DNA of 64,000 bases from Phyllobacterium sp. YR531 (GTDB lineage Bacteria; Pseudomonadota; Alphaproteobacteria; Rhizobiales; Rhizobiaceae), in the NCBI RefSeq assembly GCF_000282595.1, contig NZ_AKIZ01000038.1:186001-250000 (forward strand), given 5' to 3'. Position 1 is the first letter of the stretch, and the number at the start of each line of letters is the position of its first letter. Positions 26,101 to 34,334 of the stretch are shown in pieces. The notes beneath the pieces are model-generated. The model was not told the DNA's origin, searched no databases, and saw only the letters and a list, made by a program, of their open reading frames with translations. Position numbers and translations under genes: made by a program.

Positions 26101-26383
26101 GCGGCCGATCCTGATGACGTCACTGGCATTCATCATGGGCGTTGTGCCTTTGGTGACCTCCACTGGTGCCGGTGCCGAAATGCGCAGCGCCATGGGTGTG
26201 GCGGTCTTTGCCGGCATGATCGGCGTGACCCTTTTTGGACTGTTCATGACGCCGGTTTTCTATGTTCTTGTTCGCGCAATGACAGGAAACCGACCCCTGA
26301 AAAGTCATCACGCAAGCACGTTCGAAGGTGATGCCAGCCACGATTCTGGCGCAATTGCCCACTCCGCAACCCCTGCTGAGTAA
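23165..26383 (+). CDS. RND multidrug efflux pump, inner-membrane transporter
   Basis: A 1072-residue HAE1-type pump (AcrB/MexF family), normal family length, using proton influx to expel drugs through the periplasm. The start MNISNFFIDRPVFAGVLSFI, the proton-relay aspartates in GIVVDDAIVVVENVERN, the conserved lysine region GLSAKNAILIVEFA and twelve transmembrane helices with two large periplasmic loops are visible. Its opening ISEYPDVVPP-like segment is closer to MexF than to AcrB. No outer-membrane factor gene follows, so it probably uses a shared TolC/BepC-type channel encoded elsewhere. AGGCGG precedes the ATG. Drug range cannot be read from sequence. Confidence 0.95.
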   Translation: MNISNFFIDRPVFAGVLSFIVFLGGLIALTTMPVSEYPDVVPPSIVVRAQYPGANPKVIAETVATPMEESINGVEGMLYMGSQATSDGQLTLTVTFALGTDPDKAQQLVQNRVSQAEPRLPEEVRALGITTVKSSPDLMLVVNLISPNDRYDITYLRNYALINIKDRLARIDGVGDVQLFGSGDYSMRIWLDPQKTAELGLSATDVLAEIRAQNVQAAAGTIGASPNENDVNLQLSVNAQGRLATEEEFGQIIVKTAPNGAITHLRDIARIELGSAQYSLRSLLDNKSAVAVPVFQAPGSNAIQIADQVRAAMEEAKLTMPEGVDYKIVYDTTQFVRASIEAVVHTLLEAVLLVVLVVILFLQTWRASIIPLIAVPVSIVGTFAVMHLFGFSINALSLFGLVLAIGIVVDDAIVVVENVERNIENGLAPRAATIQAMREVSGPIIAIALVLVAVFVPLAFISGLTGQFYRQFALTIAISTVISAFNSLTLSPALAALLLKGHDQPKDALTRFMDKTLGWLFRGFNAVFTRGANGYSKGVRGVISRKTIMMGIYIVLIGATALMFRTVPGGFVPPQDKQYLVGFTQLPDGATLDRTESVVRRIGDMALSIPGVESTIAFPGLSIAGFTNSSNAGVVFVSLKPFEERKTAELSAGAIAMQLNQKLAGIQESFSAVFPPPPVQGLGSIGGFKLQIEDRNGLGYQALDDATKGFLAKAATAPELTGLFTSYQINVPQLYADVDRAKARQLNVSLPEIFNTLQIYLGSVYVNDFNKFGRTYSVRMQAESNFRAKAEDIGDLKVRSGSGEMIPLSALIKVTSTAGPDRAQRYNGFLAADVNGNTAPGFSSGQARAAVERIAAETLPAGIGFEWTELTYQEIIAGNSAYLIFPLSILLVFLVLAAQYESLSLPLSIIMIVPLGLLAALTGVWLTAGDNNVFTQIGLIVLVGLSAKNAILIVEFARELEFAGATPFKAVIEASRLRLRPILMTSLAFIMGVVPLVTSTGAGAEMRSAMGVAVFAGMIGVTLFGLFMTPVFYVLVRAMTGNRPLKSHHASTFEGDASHDSGAIAHSATPAE

Positions 26384-26392
26384 CAAAATATA

Positions 26393-26428
26393 CGATGGCG
26401 CAGATAAATTTATTTGCCTGCGCCATCG
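26393..26428 (+). terminator. Hairpin after the RND pump gene
   Basis: CGATGGCGCAG pairs perfectly with CTGCGCCATCG around an AT-rich loop. The T-run is poor (TCTCT), so it may be only a 3' stabiliser. Confidence 0.6.
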
Positions 26429-26629
26429 TCTCTAACTCGTTGTAATAATAGTTTTTATTCTATCGCAGATTGCATCCTGCCTAAGTTGCACCCGTTAAAA
26501 TCCGCATATTGTCCGTTTTAGGGGTGACAAAAGATTTCAGGATGTTACAGTCTCGTGACCACGCCGATGTTCGGCCCTAACGATCATGACCTCACTACTT
26601 GCGAGGCCGTCAAATCGGGAGAGATGCAC

Positions 26630-26749
26630 ATGACAAGCGCTGCCAATGACAACCGCAAAATCAGTGATGGGTTTATTCCTCTGGTTGCGTTTCTGGTCGT
26701 AACTCAAGTTGCCGCCACCATTCTTCTGGCTCTGCCAAATTGGTATTGA
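26630..26749 (+). CDS. Tiny membrane protein 1
   Basis: A 39-residue frame (MTSAANDNRKISDGFIPLVA...) with a single hydrophobic helix and GGGAGAG upstream. An alternative ATG two codons earlier is possible. Its stop overlaps the possible start of the next frame. Confidence 0.5.
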   Translation: MTSAANDNRKISDGFIPLVAFLVVTQVAATILLALPNWY

Positions 26750-26841
26750 GACCCGAAACCACTGCGTCGAATTTTTCGCTTCTGCCAATAATGGCAGGGG
26801 CGATTATCCTTTTGATGATTATCGGCCTGCTGCTCATTTAG
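26746..26841 (+). CDS. Tiny membrane protein 2 (TTG start, coupled)
   Basis: A 31-residue frame whose TTG start would overlap the stop codon of the upstream frame (TTGA). It encodes a polar head and one very hydrophobic helix (MAGAIILLMIIGLLLI). Coupled translation is possible, but no independent binding site is visible, so the call is weak. Confidence 0.33.
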   Translation: MRPETTASNFSLLPIMAGAIILLMIIGLLLI

Positions 26842-26998
26842 TATTATCTACTGCGAACAAGCGGCCTGACGTTCTTTTTCATTGATCAAAAAACACAATC
26901 CGGCATCCTCTCCGGCTGCTATTCGTTTGCAAAAACCAATGATATAAACACTCCGTAATGCATCGCATAACTGACTGCTGTTCGCAGTGGAGGATATC

Positions 26999-27265
26999 AT
27001 GAGATTGTTGACTGTATCGGCGCTGCTAGGAGCAATTTTAATAGCCGGTTGCACGACAATGACACCTGAAGAACGCCGGGCAATCGATAGCCAGACCTGC
27101 TCATCATATGGTTTCAAGCGTGGCGGCGATGGTTTTGCCTCATGCCTGCTCAATCTGGAGCTGGATCGCCGGGCTGCATCGCGTGCGCAGTTTGATGACA
27201 TGCGCTTCAACAATCCGCCCATCATCTTTTATGGCGGTCACTACCGCCATCATCACCGGCGATAA
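26999..27265 (+). CDS. Small putative lipoprotein with His-rich tail
   Basis: An 88-residue protein with a lipobox LIAGC and the start supported by GTGGAGGA. The mature part has two cysteines (SQTCSSYGF, FASCLLNLEL) spaced as in a family of short Rhizobiales lipoproteins, an arginine-rich helix, and a C-terminus GGHYRHHHRR that could bind metal. Function unknown. Confidence 0.75.
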   Translation: MRLLTVSALLGAILIAGCTTMTPEERRAIDSQTCSSYGFKRGGDGFASCLLNLELDRRAASRAQFDDMRFNNPPIIFYGGHYRHHHRR

Positions 27266-27273
27266 AACAACGC

Positions 27274-27290
27274 CGCCGGACTGGCCGGCG
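27274..27290. terminator. Short GC hairpin between convergent genes
   Basis: CGCCGG and CCGGCG with a 5-base loop, between the lipoprotein gene and the DUF1236 gene. No T-run is present. Confidence 0.4.
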
Positions 27291-27319
27291 ACGCTGCTTC
27301 TCCCCTCAGAGTATTTGAT

Positions 27320-27838
27320 TTAGCGGACCCAAACGACCCGGCGTGTTTCGGTTTCAACCAGCGCCGGGCGATCATCCACATAGATGTATGAATAGCGTGG
27401 CTGATCCGGCACGGCCGCAAGCGGAACATCCGCAGGAACCATTGCACCAGTCGCCAACTCACCTTCTATGACGACAGGATCGCTTGGATGCTTCTCGACA
27501 TAGGTAAGCACTTCATCTGGAAACTCGCCGCCAGCGCTTGGACCACCGGTGTCTGAAAGGTAGACAACCTGCCTGTTATCCAACGAGACGATCACGGGGC
27601 GGCCTTCTACATAAATATACCCATAGCCCGGACTTTCGGGGATTTCACGAACGACTACATCTTCTGGCACGACATAGCCTTGCGACAAATCACCGTCGAT
27701 GACGACAGGATCAGACGGATTTGCGATGACATAATCACGGGCACTCTGTGGAACTTCAATAACCACAGTATCCTGTGCAAATGTCAGACCGGAGGTGGCG
27801 AGCAACGCCGCCGCGGTCAGTACAAGAATCTTTTTCAT
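27320..27838 (-). CDS. DUF1236 protein, exported, two repeats
   Basis: A 172-residue exported protein with a 21-residue signal peptide (MKKILVLTAAALLATSGLTF) and two related copies of a DUF1236-like unit. The halves share NPSDPVVIDGDLSQGYVVP / HPSDPVVIEGELATGAMVP and then YGYIYVEGRPVIV / YSYIYVDDRPALV. DUF1236 proteins are common periplasmic proteins in Rhizobiales with no assigned function. GAGAGGCC lies upstream of the ATG. Confidence 0.88.
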   Translation of the reverse strand: MKKILVLTAAALLATSGLTFAQDTVVIEVPQSARDYVIANPSDPVVIDGDLSQGYVVPEDVVVREIPESPGYGYIYVEGRPVIVSLDNRQVVYLSDTGGPSAGGEFPDEVLTYVEKHPSDPVVIEGELATGAMVPADVPLAAVPDQPRYSYIYVDDRPALVETETRRVVWVR

Positions 27839-28073
27839 TTCGTGGCCTCTCTGTTTATTTCAACTGTCCCACTGGCAGGAAAACCGCAACGACACCTGTT
27901 TGGTTCCAGATTTGTGGCACACGTCATGCGACAGGCTGAAACATACGACACATGCGCTACAGGCCGAATAAGGCGGTGCAACCACTGTCAAAACGAAAAA
28001 TTTCGATTGGTTTGCTGGGATTTCGGGTCAAGTTTTGCTGGCGCAGGTCAGGAAAACTGCTATCGATTTGCTC

Positions 28074-29192
28074 ATGGACCCGAAGCTTGTTCCCCTCATC
28101 GATTCCCTGCCCTCAACTGTGCCTTTCGTTGGCCCCGAAGCGATTGAACGCAAGCGCAACAGTGCATTTCGAGCGCGCCTCGGTGCCAATGAGAATGGCT
28201 TTGGCCCTGCCCCGTCAGTGATTGCCGCCATGCAGGAACATGCTGCAGAAACCTGGAAATACGCTGACCCGGAAAACTTTGATCTGAAACAGGCTTTGGC
28301 AAAATATCTGGGCGTTGCCCCGGCCAACGTCGTTGTCGGTGAAGGCGTTGATACGCTGCTAGGTCTTGCCGTGCGCCAATATGTAAGTGAAGGAACGCCT
28401 GTCGTCACATCGCTTGGTGCCTATCCAACGTTCAATTTTCATGTGGCAGGATTTGGCGGGCGGCTGGTGACAGTTCCCTATCGCGACGACCGGGAGGATC
28501 TGGGCGCACTGCTGGATGCGGTAAAACGCGAAAATGCGCCGCTGGTCTATTTCTCCAATCCGGACAATCCCATGGGAACCTGGTGGGAAGCGCCTGAGAT
28601 TGAGCGCTTCATCAATGCGCTGCCATCGACCACAATGCTTATTCTTGATGAGGCTTACGGCGAGACAGCACCGGCAAGTGCAAGACCTGCAATCGACATC
28701 TCGCGCAGCAACGTTCTTCGCATGCGTACTTTCTCCAAAGCCTACGGACTTGCGGGCATGCGCTGTGGCTATGCTATCGGCGCAGAAAAGCAGATCACGG
28801 CATTTGACAAAATCCGCAACCATTTCGGCATGAACAAGCTGACCCAGATCGCGGCGTTGGCCGCACTGAATGATCAGGACTATCTGGAAACAGTCGTCGA
28901 CAAGATCATCGCCGGTCGAGATCGCATAAGTGCAATCGCTGTTGCAAACTGTTTAAAGCCTATCCCATCGGCTACCAATTTCGTCACCATCGATTGCGGC
29001 AAGGATGGTGCATTTGCGCTATCGGTGCTGAACAGGCTTATTGAACAGGACGTATTTGTGCGCAAGCCTATGGCACCGGGGCTCGACCGCTGCATAAGGG
29101 TTAGCGTCGGACTTGATGGCGAACTTGATATTTTCGAGCAGCAACTGCCATTGGCTCTCAAAGCTGCAACATCCCAGTCAAAAGGAGAATAG
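28074..29192 (+). CDS. PLP-dependent aminotransferase (histidinol-phosphate aminotransferase-like)
   Basis: A 372-residue class I/II aminotransferase. The PLP lysine is in RTFSKAYGLAGMRCGYAIG. The substrate-anchoring FSNPDNPMGTW, the aspartate/tyrosine pair in LILDEAYGE and the C-terminal arginine in RCIRVSVG are all present. It resembles HisC but lies outside a histidine operon, and Rhizobiales carry several such paralogues acting on aromatic or other amino acids. The start is uncertain: no good binding site precedes 28074. It is followed after one base by a DUF423 gene, forming a two-gene operon. Confidence 0.88.
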   Translation: MDPKLVPLIDSLPSTVPFVGPEAIERKRNSAFRARLGANENGFGPAPSVIAAMQEHAAETWKYADPENFDLKQALAKYLGVAPANVVVGEGVDTLLGLAVRQYVSEGTPVVTSLGAYPTFNFHVAGFGGRLVTVPYRDDREDLGALLDAVKRENAPLVYFSNPDNPMGTWWEAPEIERFINALPSTTMLILDEAYGETAPASARPAIDISRSNVLRMRTFSKAYGLAGMRCGYAIGAEKQITAFDKIRNHFGMNKLTQIAALAALNDQDYLETVVDKIIAGRDRISAIAVANCLKPIPSATNFVTIDCGKDGAFALSVLNRLIEQDVFVRKPMAPGLDRCIRVSVGLDGELDIFEQQLPLALKAATSQSKGE

Positions 29193-29193
29193 T

Positions 29194-29556
29194 GTGGAAA
29201 TTAATCGGGTTTTCGCCGGATTGGGCGGTCTGTTCGGTGCGGCTGGCATTGCGGCCTATGCGGCAGCGGCTCACAGCACCAGCGGACATATGGCCACCAT
29301 TGCGCCAATCCTTTTCATCCACGCACCGGCATTCCTTTCGCTCTCGTTCCTCGGAAAATTGAGCCGCGCTTCCTATCTGGGCGGACTGATATTGATCCTC
29401 GGCCTGATTTTCTTCATTGGCGATCTGGTCTCCCGCGACTTTAACGGGGATAGGCTCTTTGCCTTTGCCGCGCCGTTGGGCGGTTCATTACTTATTCTTG
29501 GCTGGATTGTGGTTGCGGCAACGGCTTTCAAGGCATTGGATTTCAAACGCGATTAA
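29194..29556 (+). CDS. DUF423 membrane protein
   Basis: A 120-residue inner-membrane protein with four hydrophobic helices, the usual plan of DUF423 (YgdD/YwdK-type) proteins. It begins at GTG at 29194, supported by AAAGGAGAA 7 bases upstream; the preceding stop codon is at 29190-29192, so the two genes are tightly coupled. The conserved GxxGxAGxxAYAAAAH-like N-terminus is present. Function unknown. Confidence 0.85.
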   Translation: MEINRVFAGLGGLFGAAGIAAYAAAAHSTSGHMATIAPILFIHAPAFLSLSFLGKLSRASYLGGLILILGLIFFIGDLVSRDFNGDRLFAFAAPLGGSLLILGWIVVAATAFKALDFKRD

Positions 29557-29740
29557 CGTCATATCCAAGCTACGGCGGGTATAAAGAGCGCCGCTCTTTG
29601 TATCCCATTGTACAAATTTGCCCGTTCGTACATTCGATTACAATTCCGCTCAATCAGTACACAATTGCGATACCTCCTCGTCTTCTTGTGCACGGGAAGC
29701 TGCATTCCAGCCTCGTTCCGTTACTCAAGGAGTTAGATCC

Positions 29741-31030
29741 ATGTCTTCCACCATGCTCGTGCCGACGCGGCGCGGCTTTCTTGCCACTTCAGCCACTGCT
29801 TTGGTCGTTACCGCTGCCGGCTCCTTTAACCTGCTTGGCTTGCAATCAGCCTCCGCAGCCGAAAGCGATGCAATCCGGCCTTTCAGCGTCAATGTTCCCG
29901 AGGAAGACCTCGCTGACCTGCGCCGAAGGATTGTTGCAACACGCTGGCCTGCCAAGGAAACTGTCAGCGACCAGTCTCAAGGTGTACAGCTTTCCAAACT
30001 GAAAGAGCTGGTCGAATATTGGGGTACTGACTATGATTGGCGCAAAGTCGAGAAGCAGCTGAATGCCCTTCCGATGTTCGTCACGGAGATCGACGGGCTC
30101 AACATCCAATTCATTCACGTTCGCTCGAAGCACGAGAATGCCCTGCCTGTCATCATCACCCATGGTTGGCCCGGCTCCATTCTCGAGCTTCTCAAAGTGA
30201 TCGGCCCCCTTACCGATCCGACAGCATATGGCGGCACGGCTGCAGATGCTTTCGACGTCGTTATCCCATCCATGCCCGGCTACGGCTTTTCAAATCAGCC
30301 GACGGAGCCTGGTTGGGATGCGGACCGCATTGGTCTGGCATGGGACGTCTTGATGAAGCGGCTTGGCTATAAGCGCTATGTTTCGCAAGGTGGCGACTGG
30401 GGCTCCGTCGTTTCTGACAAGATGGCGCGGCAAAAGCCGGAAGGGCTGCTTGGCATTCATATCAACATGCCAGCAACCGTGCCGCCGGAAGCTGCTCGGG
30501 CGATGACCCTTGGCGAACCCGCTCCAGCAGGGCTGAGCGAAGTTGAGACGGCGGCCTATAATGCGCTCAATACATTCTTTTCCAAAAATGGTGCCTATGG
30601 CAGCATGATGACAACCCGTCCGCAAACAGTCGGCTACGGATTGTCGGACTCGCCAGTGGGTCTTGCCGCATGGATGTTCGATAAGTTCAATCAATGGACC
30701 TATAGCGGCGGCGATGCGGAAAAATCACTGACCAAGGATGAGATGCTCGATGACATCACATTATATTGGCTGACCAACAGCGCAATCTCCTCGGCACAGC
30801 TCTATTGGGAGAATAATGCCAATAACTTCAATGCGGTGGATATTTCACTTCCAACCGCCATCACCGTATTTCCGGGTGAGATTTATCAAACACCCAAGAG
30901 TTGGGCAGAAAAAAGCTATCACAACCTGATCTATTTCAACGCGGTTGATAAGGTCGGTCATTTCGCCGCTTGGGAAGAACCGCAGCTTTTCACCGAAGAA
31001 CTGCGCAAGGCATTCAAGACATTGCGCTGA
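29741..31030 (+). CDS. Tat-exported epoxide hydrolase-like protein
   Basis: A 429-residue enzyme. The N-terminus PTRRGFLATSATALVV is a twin-arginine signal. An epoxide hydrolase N-terminal domain (about 45-150) precedes an alpha/beta-hydrolase core with HGWPGS (oxyanion HG motif), the nucleophile aspartate in QGGDWGSVVS, and the catalytic histidine in DKVGHFAAWEEP. This is the juvenile-hormone-type epoxide hydrolase group of bacteria. AAGGAG precedes the ATG. Its natural epoxide substrate is unknown; export to the periplasm suggests an external compound. Confidence 0.92.
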   Translation: MSSTMLVPTRRGFLATSATALVVTAAGSFNLLGLQSASAAESDAIRPFSVNVPEEDLADLRRRIVATRWPAKETVSDQSQGVQLSKLKELVEYWGTDYDWRKVEKQLNALPMFVTEIDGLNIQFIHVRSKHENALPVIITHGWPGSILELLKVIGPLTDPTAYGGTAADAFDVVIPSMPGYGFSNQPTEPGWDADRIGLAWDVLMKRLGYKRYVSQGGDWGSVVSDKMARQKPEGLLGIHINMPATVPPEAARAMTLGEPAPAGLSEVETAAYNALNTFFSKNGAYGSMMTTRPQTVGYGLSDSPVGLAAWMFDKFNQWTYSGGDAEKSLTKDEMLDDITLYWLTNSAISSAQLYWENNANNFNAVDISLPTAITVFPGEIYQTPKSWAEKSYHNLIYFNAVDKVGHFAAWEEPQLFTEELRKAFKTLR

Positions 31031-31042
31031 ATACTGAAACAC

Positions 31043-31070
31043 CAAGACCCGGCGTCAACGTCGGGTCTTG
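31043..31070. terminator. Bidirectional hairpin after the hydrolase gene
   Basis: CAAGACCCGGCG pairs with CGTCGGGTCTTG (one wobble) around a TCAA loop, 12 bp after the stop codon and 13 bp from the end of the opposing gene. Confidence 0.75.
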
Positions 31071-31083
31071 AACCATTATCGAA

Positions 31084-31755
31084 TTAGAATACGGCAGCAA
31101 TAATCGCTGGCCAGTTGTTGATAATCGCAATGGAACCGACCGCAATTGCAAGCATACTGGCAAGCTTTCCAGTCGTTGGCAGACTATCGACACGTCCGCG
31201 AAGTTCTCCCCACGCTTCGGCAGATGGCAGGGCGTCCACTTTGGCGGCAAGTTGACCGAACGCTATCGCGGATGGGAGCGCGTCAACTTTCGCCGCAAGC
31301 TCGCCGAACGCCCTTGCGGAGGGCAGCGCATCAACTTTCGCAACAAGTTCACCAAAAGCCATTCCAGTTGGAAGAGTGTCCACCTTGGCTTTTAGATAGG
31401 CGACATCGCCTTTCAGACTGACAACATCGCCTTTCAGACTTGAAACATCACCCTTCAAACCGACGACATCGCCTTTTAAACCTGAAACGTCGCCTTTTAA
31501 GCCTGAAACATCGCTCTTCAAGCTTGAAACATCCCCGCTCAAACCTGAAACATTACCCTTCAGACTTATGATGCCCCCTTTCAAATCCGAAACATCGTTC
31601 CTTAAACCCGCAACATCCCGAACGACGGTGTCTAGTTTGACATCCATCTTCTCAAATGATTTTTCCAGCAATGCGACGCGTGTTTCCATACTGTCGACTG
31701 TGCCACTGCCATCACCCGACTTCAAGCGACCTAGACGTGTAACAGGTTGAGGCAT
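31084..31755 (-). CDS. Repetitive coiled-coil protein with C-terminal membrane anchor
   Basis: A 223-residue protein in three parts. Residues 23-53 form a helical, coiled-coil-like head. Residues 54-123 are about ten tandem heptads of the type DVSGLKG, with L at a fixed place, giving a regular parallel coiled coil. Residues 124-187 are four 16-residue units of the type KVDALPSARAFGELAA. The end (LASMLAIAVGSIAIINNWPA) is a hydrophobic anchor. The start ATG overlaps the upstream stop as TAATG, so translation is coupled to the gene at 31755-32231. The plan suggests a tethered rod or spacer. No named homologue is recognised. Confidence 0.85.
   Translation of the reverse strand: MPQPVTRLGRLKSGDGSGTVDSMETRVALLEKSFEKMDVKLDTVVRDVAGLRNDVSDLKGGIISLKGNVSGLSGDVSSLKSDVSGLKGDVSGLKGDVVGLKGDVSSLKGDVVSLKGDVAYLKAKVDTLPTGMAFGELVAKVDALPSARAFGELAAKVDALPSAIAFGQLAAKVDALPSAEAWGELRGRVDSLPTTGKLASMLAIAVGSIAIINNWPAIIAAVF
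31195..31596 (-). repeat. In-gene tandem repeats (21-bp and 48-bp units)
   Basis: At 31387-31596 about ten 21-bp units encode the LKGDVS-type heptads. At 31195-31386 four 48-bp units encode the VDALPS-type repeats. Such blocks can change copy number by slippage without a frame shift. Confidence 0.85.
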
Positions 31756-32231
31756 TAATCGGCACTCTTCAACCTGTCATTGCATTGCTTGTAGTAGCCG
31801 CCGCCTTTTGCAATCCACCGCGTTCCGCCCAAGGTATTTGCCGCCTTATTGACGCGATATTCCTCAAGGCAAGTATGCATGCGGGCTTTTGCTGGCTTCT
31901 CACCGGCAAATTTGGCTGCCACAGATGAGGGAAATGTTGTCGTGCCTGAAGATGGTTTTGCTTCCGGTTCCTTCTTGCTTGCGGTTTTCTTCGGTTTAAC
32001 ATCCGCCTGTTCGTCGGTGCTATCAGCTACATCGGCCTTTGGCTTCAGGCATTGAGCCTTGCGGAAATCACTCCACGACACGCCTTCCGCTTCGCCTGCG
32101 CTTTGCGCTGCCTTATACTTTGCGCTGCACTCCTTCATCGTCAGTGCATTTGCAGGAAAACTGGAAGGCAACAACATGAAAAAACCAGCCAGCCCAGCAG
32201 CCACATGGCGAAAAACGCGCGCATTCATCAT
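31755..32231 (-). CDS. Exported Rhizobiales protein with two Cys-paired repeats
   Basis: A 158-residue exported protein. A signal peptide ends near FPANA-L. Two related units follow, separated by a Lys/Pro/Ser-rich linker: MKECSAKYKAAQSAGEAEG...FRKAQC and MHTCLEEYRVNKAANTLGG...YYKQC. Each unit has a starting and a closing cysteine about 28-35 residues apart, so a disulfide-linked helical hairpin is likely. Such units are common in short periplasmic Rhizobiales proteins of unknown role. The start (32231 or 32228) has a weak binding site. It is coupled to the coiled-coil membrane protein downstream. Confidence 0.75.
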   Translation of the reverse strand: MMNARVFRHVAAGLAGFFMLLPSSFPANALTMKECSAKYKAAQSAGEAEGVSWSDFRKAQCLKPKADVADSTDEQADVKPKKTASKKEPEAKPSSGTTTFPSSVAAKFAGEKPAKARMHTCLEEYRVNKAANTLGGTRWIAKGGGYYKQCNDRLKSAD

Positions 32232-32367
32232 TAAAATCAACTTTCTAAAATAAGTATTCGGTTCGCAATGCCGCAACCCTATATGCATCCCCCCCCTCCT
32301 CCAATTGGACAAAGGTCTAACATGCATGCCTCTTGAATTAATTGAACGTTCGTTTTATTATTCTGCG

Positions 32368-33024
32368 ATGGCTCGAACGACAGGATCAGACGGTGAGAAG
32401 ACACGCAGCGCGATTGATGTCGCAGCCAAGCGGCTGATTGCGCGTATTGGATATGAGGCGATGTCCATGCGCCAGCTTGCAGAAGAAGTCGGAGTGCAGT
32501 CTGCCGCATTTTACCGCTATTATCCCAACAAGCAGGAATTGCTCTTTTCGGTCATGCGCGACCATATGGAGCGATTGCTTGGTGCCTGGAAGCAGGAAAG
32601 CAGCAAGGCGCAAGGCGTTCAGAACCGTTTCGCTGCCTTTATCCGTTTTCATATCCAATACCATGTGGAACGCCGGGAAGACGTTCATATTGCCAATATG
32701 GAACTGCGCAGCCTCTCCATTGACAATCTGGCAACGATCATAAGCCTTCGTTCGACCTATGAAAGCAGCTTGCGTGACATTCTGGATGACGGTGTCGAGA
32801 CCCGCGAATTTGATATTGCCGACATAGCGCTGACAACGCGGGCAATTATTGCCATGACTACCGGCGTCAATGTCTGGTTTCGTTCGGACAATCGCCTGAC
32901 GGCAAGCGAAGTGGCCGAAAATTATGTTGAGTTGGGATTGCGCCTTGTTGGTGCCAAGAAGATCGAAACAATTGAGAAGGGAGGACGTGATGTACCAGTC
33001 GGGCCTAAAATTCGGAGTTTCTGA
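32368..33024 (+). CDS. TetR-family regulator of the isovalerate cluster
   Basis: A 218-residue TetR regulator with the N-terminal helix-turn-helix ([20 protein letters not shown]) and a helical effector domain. Its last 35 bases overlap the isovaleryl-CoA dehydrogenase gene, so the two are cotranscribed and the regulator probably controls this catabolic operon. The upstream sequence GAACGTTCGTTTTATTATTC contains the palindrome GAACGTTC, a candidate operator. Leucine-degradation operons in other proteobacteria are also known to be controlled by either MerR- or TetR-family regulators. Confidence 0.88.
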   Translation: MARTTGSDGEKTRSAIDVAAKRLIARIGYEAMSMRQLAEEVGVQSAAFYRYYPNKQELLFSVMRDHMERLLGAWKQESSKAQGVQNRFAAFIRFHIQYHVERREDVHIANMELRSLSIDNLATIISLRSTYESSLRDILDDGVETREFDIADIALTTRAIIAMTTGVNVWFRSDNRLTASEVAENYVELGLRLVGAKKIETIEKGGRDVPVGPKIRSF

Positions 33025-34153
33025 AGAAATCCATGCGTTGCGCGAGACAGTGCACCGGTTCGCGCAGGCAAAAGTTGCGCCGCTCGCCGAGGAAACAGAC
33101 AAGAACAACCAGTTTCCAATGCATCTCTGGCAGGAAATGGGCGCGCTTGGCCTGCTTGGCATGACGGCTGACCCGGATTTTGGCGGCTCGGGAATGGGCT
33201 ACCTCGCCCACGCAATCGCCATGGAAGAGATTTCCCGCGCTTCAGCATCAATCGGCCTGTCCTATGGTGCGCATTCCAATCTTTGCGTCAACCAGATCAA
33301 CCGTTGGGGTACCACCGAACAGAAAGAAAAATACCTGCCGAGACTTTGCTCCGGCGAGCATGTGGGCGCATTGGCCATGTCGGAGCCGGGTGCAGGGTCA
33401 GACGTGGTTTCCATGAAATTGCGCGCCGACAAGAAGAACGATCGCTATGTGCTGAATGGCAACAAGATGTGGATCACCAACGGCCCCGACGCCGATACCC
33501 TTGTTGTTTATGCCAAGACTGATCCGGCTGCAGGCTCGCGCGGAATGACTGCTTTCCTGATTGAGAAAGGCTTCAAAGGCTTTTCAACAGCACAGAAACT
33601 CGACAAGCTTGGAATGCGCGGCTCCAACACCTGCGAACTGGTGTTCGAGGATTGCGAAGTGCCTTTTGAAAACGTGCTTGGCGAAGAGGGAAAAGGCGTC
33701 AAGATCCTGATGTCCGGCCTCGACTATGAACGCGTTGTGCTGGCTGGCGGGCCAATCGGCATCATGGCCGCCTGCCTTGATGTGGTTGTGCCTTATGTGC
33801 ATGAACGCAAACAGTTTGGTCAGTCCATCGGCGAATTCCAGCTCATGCAGGGCAAACTGGCGGATATGTACACGACGATGAATGCGTCACGCGCCTATGT
33901 CTATGCCGTGGCTTCCGCCTGTGACCGTGGCGAAACCACCCGCAAGGATGCTGCCGGCTGCATCCTCTACTCGGCTGAAAAAGCAACATGGTGTGCGCTT
34001 GAAGCCATTCAGGCTCTTGGTGGCAACGGGTACATCAACGATTATCCGACAGGTCGCTTGCTGCGCGATGCAAAGCTCTACGAGATCGGTGCCGGTACAA
34101 GTGAAATCCGCCGTATGCTGATCGGACGGGAGATGTTTGCCGAGAGTGCTTGA
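32990..34153 (+). CDS. ivd: Isovaleryl-CoA dehydrogenase
   Basis: A 387-residue FAD-dependent acyl-CoA dehydrogenase converting isovaleryl-CoA to 3-methylcrotonyl-CoA in leucine breakdown. The catalytic glutamate is in [15 protein letters not shown], at the position peculiar to isovaleryl-CoA dehydrogenases. Most other acyl-CoA dehydrogenases place it near the C-terminus, where this protein has [16 protein letters not shown] instead. FAD-site motifs ([19 protein letters not shown]) are intact. The ATG at 32990 has GGGAGG upstream. Electrons pass through ETF to ETF-ubiquinone oxidoreductase (encoded at 50.3-52.0 kb). Confidence 0.93.
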   Translation: MYQSGLKFGVSEEIHALRETVHRFAQAKVAPLAEETDKNNQFPMHLWQEMGALGLLGMTADPDFGGSGMGYLAHAIAMEEISRASASIGLSYGAHSNLCVNQINRWGTTEQKEKYLPRLCSGEHVGALAMSEPGAGSDVVSMKLRADKKNDRYVLNGNKMWITNGPDADTLVVYAKTDPAAGSRGMTAFLIEKGFKGFSTAQKLDKLGMRGSNTCELVFEDCEVPFENVLGEEGKGVKILMSGLDYERVVLAGGPIGIMAACLDVVVPYVHERKQFGQSIGEFQLMQGKLADMYTTMNASRAYVYAVASACDRGETTRKDAAGCILYSAEKATWCALEAIQALGGNGYINDYPTGRLLRDAKLYEIGAGTSEIRRMLIGREMFAESA

Positions 34154-34334
34154 CCCGATTCCGCAATCATCACTGATCAAACAAATATTGATTTGAGGCC
34201 CGCAGAAAGAGATGATCTTATCTCAGCCATATCAATCGAACCATTCCGGACATGCACCGTCCAGCGCTTATTTTGCTGGGCGGAAGACTATATTTTTTGG
34301 ATTTTTATTATCTTTTTTCAGATTGGACCATTTT

